Positions 47,494 through 59,400 of a stretch of DNA of 64,000 bases are shown here, piece by piece; the stretch's first letter is position 1; each line of letters opens with the position of its first letter. The translations under genes were made by a program, and so were the position numbers. Below the pieces are notes generated by a model. That model had not been told where the DNA came from, did not search any database, and saw only the letters and a list, made by a program, of their open reading frames with translations. This stretch comes from Wuchereria bancrofti (Eukaryota; Nematoda; Chromadorea; Rhabditida; Onchocercidae). The stretch is taken from NCBI GenBank assembly GCA_005281725.1, contig SSBO01000014.1, positions 1,463,292-1,527,291 on the forward strand, given 5' to 3'.

Positions 47494-50400
47494 CTGTAAA
47501 ATACAATAATAATACTTTCGTTTTTTTTTCCATTTTTCTTTTTTCTTTTCTTTCCATTTTTTTTAAACAAAACTTTTAAAAAAAAGAAAAATTATGGGTA
47601 AAAATATATTTGATAGGTAAAGAAAACATGCGAAGAGGAAAAGACAAATTTTTAGGAATATTCATTATTAATTATTATGTGACAATTATTTCATAACTTT
47701 ATTTATATCATTTATTTCGAATTAACCATCGATCAGAAATGAAATATTACTTCGAATTAGCTAACAGTTAAAATTATTAACTATTTGAAATGAATAATCA
47801 TTTGATCAAATTGGTCAATTTTATAACTATTATTTTCTAAATTCTATTTTAAATGATAAAATATATAATTAGAAAGAAAAGAATGATTACATTTACATTT
47901 CTTTAAGCCTAGCCTAGCAATATTTTGTATTACTCATTTTTTCATAAAAATTTAATTTTACTTTGTTTTATTGAAAAGGATGCAAAAATTACCCGATGTT
48001 TGCATATTCGGATATCGTATAAAATTTTAATAATTATTAACAAATAACATCCGTTATTAGATCAAAATGCTATCCATTCATTAGAGAGAAGGGGAGAGAA
48101 AGAGAAAGAGGAAGAGAAAAAAAGAACAGAAACATTTATTAGTATTAATAACAATCACACAAGGGAAAATGACAAGCATGCCAGTAGTTCTTCTTTCTAT
48201 TCAAATAAACCATAAATTGACATTTTCTTTTTCTCTATTATTTATCTTCGGGAATTTGGAACTTGCATAAATGCAAAAATGCCTTTGTTATAAAAATTAA
48301 TTTCAAAAATTTCATTCACTTAAACTAACAAACGATGAGAAAGTGAAAGAAGGAAATGAAACAAAAAAAAAGATCCCATCTAATTTAATAAAAATATTTG
48401 TTGTAATTGTTCAAATTTAGATATAATTATTTCTAGTGATTGATTGCAAAGTAAAATATCAAAATTATGCAAATGCATCGCTTCTAAAATCATAATAAAA
48501 ATTTTTCCATTTCTAAAATCAAAAAATAAAAAAAAAAAACAATAATCTTGTTGTTCAAATCAAGGAAGAAGCAGCAGTAAAAGCAAAAATAAAATGCTAC
48601 AGAAACTTAAAAAAAAGAAAAAAATAAACGTTTCTAATTCAAAATCTAATTTTTTTTAAGAACAATTTCAATGTCCTTTAAATGTTGGAATCAATTTAAT
48701 GTAAATGTAAAAAATGAAAAATTTTTAATACCTTTAAGCACAGTTGTGTAAAAGATTGAATTATATATTTAATGTGATCTATTTGCTCATAACATTATTT
48801 CCCGTAATGCTTTTCTCGTAAACAATATTCGAGAGAGAGGGAGAGAGAGAGAGAAAAAAAAAAACCACCAATTGATGATATTCATCAAAAAATTGATGAT
48901 ATTCATTTAACCCTTCACTCTCATTTTAAAAAATGAAATGTAAAATTCGTTATTCTTTCATTTACGATATAATACACTAAGGGTATCAGAAAAGATAATT
49001 GTAATTTAAAATTCTGAGAGGCAATTTTGTTACGAGAAAAAAAAAGAAAGAAACAGGAATGTTTTATAAATTCTAAAATCTTTTAAGCAATATTACACAT
49101 TAAAAGGAAATAAACATACGCACATGAAACAGTAAGAAGCATTAAGCAAATGACCAAGGTATCATCAACCTTACACTTCATACAAAATGAAATTTGTTAA
49201 CTTTTTGTTAAAAATTTGATAAAAACTTTCAAACAAAATTTAATTTGTTATGATCAAATAGTTATATGAAGAGAAAAAGCTAATAAAATAAAATAAAGAG
49301 GAAGAAGTAAGGCTTCGTACAATAACCGGATAATAAATCATAAATTGTAGAAAAAAAAAAAGCATGCACATCATAAAACTGCACAAGTTGATGAGCATTT
49401 AAAACTTGAAAAAAAAATTAAACGGTTTGCAATAAAAACGTAAGAAAAAAAAAATTTGATCATCGGTAGGGCAGCATTCCGAAATGAATTAATAAAAGAA
49501 TAAAATTACTTTGTTAATGGAATTAATTATAAGGTAATTAATTTGAAGAGAAAGAAATTGTAATTTTGAAGTGAATTTTTTTCCTGATTATAAGAAATGT
49601 TTTGAAAAAAAAAAGAAAGAAATTTAATCTTCTGTTTCATTTCCTTTTTTTTTGCAATAAAAAATTTTGAAAGAAAAATTTTAACCAGCTACTCTCATAA
49701 TCACATAATGTGAATTCAGGAAAAAGAAAAGTTAAAATATTTCAAATTAAAAAGATAAAGTTTCAAATTCCGCAACAATCTATCAATGTTTTAGGTTAAA
49801 GATGAAAAACGAAAAAGTATGTTAGAGAGTTTCTGATCAAACAGTGTTCAGCTCGCTTAACAAACGATCGAGTTCCTCCTGTAGTTGCTTCACTTTATTG
49901 TCCGAAAGTTCCTTGGCTTCTGAAAAATGATTAGCACACTGATTAATTTATCACTCTGATTTAAAAAGTAGGATTGAAAAAAAGGCCAGAAAATTGATTA
50001 AAATTTCTGAGAGCACACAGTGTAAGAATAAATTAGATTTTATTGATGATCTTTCGCTATAGATCATATTAATATGGGAATACTTTCTAGAAGTTATCGC
50101 CGAAAATTTATTAGCAAAAAATAAAATTTATCTCAATTGAGATTGATAAAAAATAAAAGATAGTAATTTGCAAGGCAATATTATCAAACTATGATAATTA
50201 AGTAATCAATATTATTTGTTAATATTTTCCATCGAATCAAAAAAGATTTTAGAATAAAATTCAAACGTTATGCAATAAATTCAAACAATTCATTCCAGCC
50301 AAATTAAAAAAAAAAAAATCATGAAAAAATAAGATAATGCAAACATTTATCACAACAATATAGAAATTTTGTAAGTTTGTTTAGTGATTGGAAAAGAGTT

Positions 50401-53400
50401 TATTTATTCAAAAGGAATGAAACGATACGTGAATGGAATGAAAGAAATGCAGCAAATGACTAAATAACTTATTAATTTGGGCTAATCTAAAAATAAAAAC
50501 TTTTTGCTGCATTCCATATTTCTTATCCATATAAACACCACGTATGGTAAATAACGAAAATACACGTACGAAACACACGCAAGTACTACACCATACATGC
50601 ATAAACGTTCAAAAAAAAAAAAAAATGACGAACAAAACGTTAAACAAATGATGTTGATCGGCATTTAGATGAATATATTTCAGGAGGTCTGAATCTCCTG
50701 AACAGTTTGCTCGATTTCTTCCGTCAAATTACGCACACGTTCCTTCTCGATTAATAACTCATCTGTAGCTCTCATTAATTTACATTCCATTTAACACAAA
50801 ACCAATAAACAATAACAATAACATCAACATTTAAACATAAAAAAACAAAAACAAAAGTATAATATATGAAGAAGCTATAGAAATAAGATGAGAGATTTAA
50901 ATTTATCTCAATTTATTTCAGTTATTGTTAGCCACTTTTTTTTTCTCTGTAGCTAGATCCTTCACATTAAATCTTTTATTCTAAATCTTAACTATTTCAT
51001 TTCATTTCATTGCTTACTTGGTATTGAGATCTATGGCAGTAGAATACGATACATTTCAATTAAGCGTTAAAAAAAATTCAATTAAATAATTATTACAGAT
51101 CAAAATTTTTTTATTTACCTTTTTTCCATAAAATATAGAAAAAAAAAAAACCGAGTCAAGCCAAAATAATGATACCATCAAACTTATTCAAAAAAAAAAA
51201 AAAACTTTAGAAACAAACCTTCAAGTCTATCAACTTCCTTTTGTAATTTTTGAACTGATCGTTCAGCAAATTCTGCTCGAGTTTCTGCCTAAAAGAATTA
51301 ATAAAAGTAACATTTTCTGCATGCATTCAATAAGAAAAACATGTGCATATCGACATGCAAAGAAAAAAAAATGATAAACTAGAAAAGTGCAATAAATTTG
51401 AAATTTGTGCATTCCAAGCTCAACATAAAACTTTCACAACATAAACAAAGCAAGCTTAACTTGAGAATATTTTAAAAAAAAATTTTTTTACCATAAACTT
51501 TTTAATATTTGTTAATAATATTCAGATAATAATCATTCCGTATCAATCATACCTCCTTCAAACGTGCTGAAACTGTACGAATTTGTTCCTCATACGAATC
51601 TTCACGTTGTAAAGCTTTTTCTTCAGATACTTCCAGAGATTTTAAATTATTGCCAACAACACGAAGCTCTTCTTCCAATTCCACAATTTTGCTGCACAAA
51701 TAACAAAAGGAATATGCAAAATAAGAAAAAACTAATGGAAAAAAAAATTCATAATGCCAAAAAATTTTTTTGACATGATAAATTAATAAAATCTCAAAAA
51801 AAAATTTAAAAAAAAAAACCAAATAATGTATAAAGCTTAGTTTCTTATTAGCTTAACATTTTTCATAACATACAACATTCACTATTCACCAATAACTCAC
51901 ATTTTTACAACATACAACAATACAACATCAAATTTTTCCCACAAACACAAAATAGCCATCCATCATAGAGCATTTCGTTATCAATGAGATCAGCGGTATA
52001 TATTTCATTTATTCCTTGTTAACATTTACTTAAACATATTACTTAATCACTTTTACTATATAAATTAACTGATTTGCCTTAATTAATCGTATTATTGCTT
52101 ATTTTTTCATAGTACAATTTCATTTTATTTACTTAGGGAGAAGTTTTTTATTATCAAAAAAGATTTTAGCTTTTGATTGACAGACACCTCTGCACTATTT
52201 GTATTACTAGATCGTTGTTTTGTTCTCAGATACAAAAACTTTGCATTACTATCATTTTAGCCATATGATTTCGAATTAAATATTTATTATGACATTCAAA
52301 ATTTTCTGCTAAAAAAAATTAACTCTAATAGACCTTTTTCTCACATTTATTTTATCGATTCTTCAATGATTGCAGCCTTTAAAAAAAAAGAAAAAAAAAC
52401 TATGAAAGATACATCAAAAAATCATTTTCTTTCTCATTAATTTCTAGATCTCATAAAAATACACAGTATATTTTGCCATGAAAGGTTGGTGAAATTTGAA
52501 AGAAAATTGATATTTGATAAGAACATTAATTGATACAAATAACTAAATATTTTTATTTTAAAAATTATTACTAACTCATTTAACTAAAGTCTATGTAAAT
52601 TTATCATGTTTAATACCGCTGATCCCAATATTTTCACCATTTTCACCTCTTTGATTCGATTTTGTAAGCTTTGTATATGATCGGAGAAAGAATTTTCACG
52701 TTGTAGAGCACGTTCTTCATGAACTTCCAATGTTTTCAAGTTCATTCCCACAGCAACCAATTCCCGTTCCATTTCACGTGCTTTTCTATTGTTTTATTCA
52801 AATCAACGCATTATTCCAAAAAAATTGTCTTTTTCCTTTTCAAAAAAGAAAAAAACCAAATGCTCGTAAAATTAATCTAATGTGTGCGATAAATATCGCA
52901 TGATGTAATTGGTAATTTATAATTTGATGTTAAATTCTCATTCACCATTCACACATTTATGTTTTTTTTTTTTTCGAAATGAAATTTATTGCATGTCGAA
53001 AATTGATAATATAAGCAATTAATTCTGCTCAAATCAAATCAAAAATGAATTGCATACTAATTTATAATTAATCATATCATTAGTTATAAATAAAATCCAG
53101 AATAATACAAAATGCTCCCTCTGATATAAAGATCTCTCATTACCTTCACAAGGTAGTCAATCCACCCTGTTTTTAGATCTTGTCGTCGATATGTACAGTT
53201 ATTGCAAATTTCCAGCATAAATTATACTCACTCAGTTTGCTTAATATTTTCGAGTTTTCTCAACTTTCGAGAAATTAAAGGATTATTTCAGATACAAGTA
53301 AAATAGAACGGAGGAAAATTGTTGAAACAATAGCTCATCATATATCTTTAAAATTGTCTTACTTAATTTCTTTTGCAAATTAAATAAATGACTATTTGCT

Positions 53401-56400
53401 ATTTGATGAAACTTTTTATATTCGATGAAATTTATTGAAAACTAACTTTTCACCGGCTTCAGCACGTTCTTCAGCTCGTTCCAAATCGGCTTCAACCATA
53501 GCTAATTTACGAGCTACCTGGAAATGAAATGAAATATTTAAAAGAGATTGATTAATAGTTCTTTGCACAGCAAAATCAAGAATTGGTAAGTGGAAAACAA
53601 CATATTATGATAACGAAATCTCGTAAAAGATGTGATATTAGAGAAAGAGGACAAACAGGACAGATACACCTCTACGTTACTTTACCTAAAGTCATAGATA
53701 GACAAAAGTACGAGATATTCCAAATAAGATCAAACCCAAAACAAATTTCATTATTCATCAAACTGTCCCCATGTCTACTCCCATAAATTGATTATAGTCT
53801 CTCGATAGACCAAATCGCCTGATGTTTTCCTATCAAATTAGATCAGCTTGCTTTCTTATCTTTTTTATGTTTTCTGAATTATCAACTTTTTTCACGTTAT
53901 CAAATCGCTATAGTTCCCATAGAAATAGACGTATTCAAGTGACATATTACATGACACAAACAAAATGAATAAAAACTTGGAATGAGAAAGTTAGATGAAT
54001 GCAACAAAAATTCTTCGATATATCAAACAATTCTGAATTGATTTCAGAAACAAAAACAAACCAACAAGAAGGATTAGTAAACAAAAACAATATCTGAAGT
54101 TGACAATAAATCAAATCGTCAGATAAAAAAAAATAATTTTTTGAACACACTCTTAAAAAAATTAATACAATTCATACAATTAAAAAATATGAATTACTGA
54201 GTTAAATTTCATGAATGGTAAAATATGAAAAATAATTAACTAATTATATTCACATATGATTTTCCTTTCTAGATAATTAGATGAACTACTAGTAGAAAAT
54301 CAAACAGTCTACTTACTAAATTAAAACTATTTAATTGCACTTAAATATTCAAAATCACTGAATTTAATCCATTCCATTAATTAAATCTACACCAATACTG
54401 ATTAAAAAATTATCTTACTCATTTAAATCAGTAAGATTTACTTAAAACTTTAGCAGCAAAATGTATTCCATTAGTGCATTAATATGCTTTGAACATTCCC
54501 ATAAAGTGCTATCATATAATAGCTATAGACATCTTTTAACAATTGTAAAAAAATTTTTTAACTAAAACAAATGAAAAAAAAGAGCATATGCAAATAAATA
54601 AAAGAGAGAAGAAATATTATATAAAATGTATGCATGCAAACCCTTTAATGTTAATTTAAAAAAAAAAAAAAGGAAACAAAGTTAATATTATTATATAAAA
54701 CGAACATTTATTTGAATGAATAAATTTCAACAAAAATTTACATAAATTAATAATAACACAACATTTTTCATTCTTTTCTCTCTCTCTCTCCCTCTCTCTC
54801 TCTCTCTTTATTTCACTCTTCGTCACCTCATCGTATTTTCGATCCGCTTCTTCGGCTAATAATTGCGCTTCCTTCAACTGTGATTCCACTGTGTTGGCAC
54901 GTTCTTCATCTTGGAATGAACGATTTTCCATGACTTTGCGAACACTAAATCCCCAATATTACATCAATATTTTTTTCTTTTCTACTATCTTATCTTTAAT
55001 ATCTAAATTTTATAAAATATTTCCATCCTATTTTTTTTTATAAGAATGTCATTTTGTTCGAATTTTTGCCCTTGTTTTTTTTCATTTGAAAAAGACAGAA
55101 ATAAAGAAATGTGATGAATAAATTAGCAAAAATTATTTCATAACTTTCAAACTTCTGTTTGTAATTTTCAAAATAAACGAATTTTAATTTAATTTCATGC
55201 TAAATTTTTAAAACATTGATAAATTCTTTGTTCTTTTTTTTTAACTATAGAATTAGCTGTTATTATCGTTAATTATAATATCAAATGAAAGAAAAACCAA
55301 CCGCCAGAAGCCTTCTTTCATCTACTGTACAAAATGATAGAGAAATGGAAGATGGAAAGATCTAAAATAATGACAGGAAGAAGCACAGGAATAATTTTAG
55401 AAAAAAATGATAGTTTAAATTCATTTCTTAAATTTAAAAAAAAAACTTTGATAAGGAATGAAAGTAAAAGATAAAAAATTAGAAGATAACACACAAAGCA
55501 CATACATACACACGTATTAAATATAAATATTAAGAAACAGAAATAATTTGAAAGGAAAATATAGGAAAATGTATCAATAATTGTAGTAAGGCAAACAAAA
55601 TGCAAACAACTGCGCACATCAGTGATTTTACAAATTCCACAAAATTCATGACTAAAATTTAAACATGAAAATGCTAGAGTAACTTTTCATTTCTCTTTAC
55701 TTCCTTCATTTTCATCTTATTTTCTAAGTTTCAAAACAAAACATAGCTATTAATTTCCCGAATAAGTTATGATTGTTAAGGAATAAAATGATATGTCTAA
55801 AATAAGTGAAAATTAAATTATTCAACCATTTTTATTCTCAATGAACTAAAAAAAAAGAGGCTAATTTAAATAACTCATTAAAATTCACATCTTATAAATA
55901 AACGAATTAATTTTCAACATAAATTAATTCGTTTTTCTTTTCAAAAAAAAAAGACAGATAAGTAAGTAGGCAAATTGATTAATAAGGCAAATTGTTAGTT
56001 CAATAAGTATGGAAAATGGGTAAAAGCACAACCTCATCTGATTTATTTTCTGTTTCAGCCAATAATGCTTGAGCTTCCCGTAATTTTTGTTCCAACTCAC
56101 CGCAACGATCATGATCCACATCAATGCGATTTTCCAATGCTTTACGTGCGCTGAATTGATGACAACAAACAAAACACATGTATTTTCACTCCGTTAAATA
56201 TGTTATTTAAAACAAATTTTTTAATGGAAAAAAAATTATTGTTTTATTTGTAAATTAGAACAAAGAAAAAGGGAAAAAAAACATATTTAGAATACTAAAG
56301 GTTATTATAATCACTCAAAAAAGTTAACGTTAAACACACTCAGTAATATTGTATACAATTAGTTATCAATTAGAATGTTATTCATTACGTTGTCATTTCA

Positions 56401-59400
56401 TTAATATATTTATATGTATGTTTCACTGATAAGTTTCTTCTTTTCAAATCTTCTAATTAATCATATAGTGGAAAAAAATTAAAAAAAAAAAATTGATGTC
56501 TCAAATTAATAAATGATATATGGAGGAACAATAAATTTTATAATTATTAGGTAGTAATTTTCAAGCTAATCTTAGATAATATGTGAAAATAAGCATGCAA
56601 CATGCAACATATTTTAAACATGCAAAAATAAACAAATAAAAGTGAAATGCATTAATATAGTTGAAATTATTGTAACAGTAAAAAGTGATAACATCAAAAC
56701 GAACACAACACTCAAAATCACATAAACAAATGGACGGAAAATAAAATAGTTAATAACAAAAAAAAAAAAAACACGAACAGAAAACAAAACAATTGACAAT
56801 AAAAAGTCACGTAAATGTCATACTTCGCAAAAATCTCGATAGCCCATTAAAATCGTTGCATATCGTCACAATATAGCGTAACTTGAAGTGTAGCCAAGAT
56901 GTGCTAGCCAAAATGCAAAAAGCAGAAAATTTCTTCCAAATCGATTAACAAAGACAAAAAAAAATATCGAAATAAAACAAAAACGAACAACAAAAAATGA
57001 TATAACCTCTTCATATTTTCGATCTGCTTCATCAGCAATTATTTTTGCCTCATCAACTTGTATTTCCAATACATTAGCTCGTTCTTCATCTTGTTGTGAT
57101 CGTGTTTCCATCGATTTACGAGCACTAGGACAGAAGAAAAACGATTCATCACAAAATGACAGGACGTATAAACAATAATTAGTTGAACAGTACATACGAG
57201 TATAATTTAGTAACAAAACTCACTTAATAAACTTATTATTTTTACATTAGATGACAAAAAAAATTACCGAAGTTTGCTAAGGAGTCAAAAAAATGAGGAA
57301 AAGAAAAAAAGAAAGAGAAATTATCCCTTTGTGAATTAATTTTAATTATAAAGATTTAATATTTAAGATTAGATAAAAGCAAGATTAGTAAAATATTAGC
57401 ATTAAAAAAAATCCAACTTGTGCATGTTATGATTGTTTTATAAATCTTTTTCTATTACTAATTAGAGATAATTACTGAACTTTTAATGTGTATCAATTTT
57501 ATGTGATAAGCAAAAAGAAAAAATCTCGTACGCTTTCATATTAATAGCTTATCTTTTAAATTAGAAAAATTAAATTAGGAAAAAAAGAAACATATCAATT
57601 ATATTGTGTGCAATTCAAGCAAATTAAATAAAAAATAAAAAAAAAACTTGGCTTTCAGTTAATTTTTGTTTTTATTACTAAAATTTGATAAAAATATGAT
57701 ATCGTGCTATATTTGGGAAAAAAAAAGAAAAAAAAGAAAAAGAAAATGAAAGAGGATTGAGAAGATAAAAAAAGGAGGCTGAGGAGGCCTTCATGGACAC
57801 AATGGACAAAATAAATTACTGATGGCTGCCGTTTCGGTTGGCTTCTCTTTTTTTTTCCGGTTAAACAAAATTTCTGGAAGATCATCTTAGAACTATTCCA
57901 GAATTTTGCTACCGGTATTGCCGAAATTATTTCGCTGACCGTTCGGATTCATCAGCTGTATGAGTTGCTTCTTCCAATTTATCCGTTGCAATCTTCAAAC
58001 GTTCCTCCGCTCGTTCCAATTCCTCTTCCAGAAGTGTCATACGACGATTCAAGGCTGCTACCTCAGCCTCCGCCTAGAAGTTGTAGTTTTCTGCTCGTAC
58101 CTTCACCTCTTTCCTCTTTGCTACTACCTTCTAATTGGATATGAACGCAATAAAATATTCCCTATATCCTATAAAATCCTATAAAAAAAAAAAAACAATG
58201 ACGTAATCCCTAGAAATCCTACATAATTATTTAAAATTTGGAAATTTAGGTTTTTCATACCATATTATATTGACTTAATATTTTAGTTCCATTATTTATT
58301 ATGTATTTTTTTTTTCATTTTTTTGGATTATTTCTAAGAGAAAAAATTTTTTAAAGTTTTAGATTTAACATACTAAATAGCATTACTTTTTTTCAAGTAA
58401 TGTTATTTTTTTTTTAATTTCATGTTTTTAAAAAGAAAAAAAAAGGAATAAAAGGTTATAAACAGTTATGGTGTAAAAAACCAAAATTTTCAAAACTTTT
58501 TCTTCTTTTTTAAATTTGACAAGCAAGAAAGCTGCTTATTATGAAAAGCATCTTGCTCATCACTCTTCTCTTTTGATTTTTACCGTTCAGCTTCATCAGC
58601 TGCTTTTGATGCTTCCTCTAATTTTTCTGTAGCACTTTTTAAACGATCCTCTGTCCGCTCCAAATCCTCCTCAACAAGCACAATCCGACGATTTAGCGCT
58701 GCTACTTCCGCTTCAGCCTGAAATAAAATTCTTTTAACAATCTCTCATCTATAATCTACGCCATAAATTTTAGTATTTTGTATGAGTAGTGTGATTTTAA
58801 ACTTTGAAAATTTCAATTTTCCAATTCTCAAATTTATCAATAGCATAACTGAAATTCAATCATTATTATTTCTTCACTAAAGTTAATACCAATTAACCAC
58901 TTAAATTTCCTAATATTTTTGCAGAATCACAATTTTTAATAGAAATCAAAAAAGGGGAAAGTATAATTGATAAAATTAGTGAAAATTTTATAAAATATTG
59001 TAAAATTATGTAACGACACATACATATAATGTTATATATATATATATAAAAGGAGAAATTATTGAATAAGAATAGGCCAAGTCCAAATGACAATAGAAAT
59101 ATAAGATGACAAAAGTATTTGAAAGAGAGCACAACATACTACTACTACTACTATTATAGATTCCAATTGTCATTACTATTTCTCATTCAACAATAACTAT
59201 TACCAATACTACCATTTCTTCAATTGCAATTATAATCTTCAAATTTCACTCGAAAATTTCAACAATATTAAACATTTGAAAATTTATAGAAAAATTCACG
59301 AATTCCCACTAAATAGTCGACTAAGATAAACATATTGTTACTTGAATAATGGTGATAATAATAACAATAATAATAGTAATAATAATAATAATCGTGATGA

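Noticed and set aside
53583..53786. Plus-strand ORF of 67 codons with balanced composition
   Set aside because: It is antisense to tropomyosin in an intron, with no recognisable similarity, no promoter and no splice signals that would join it to anything.
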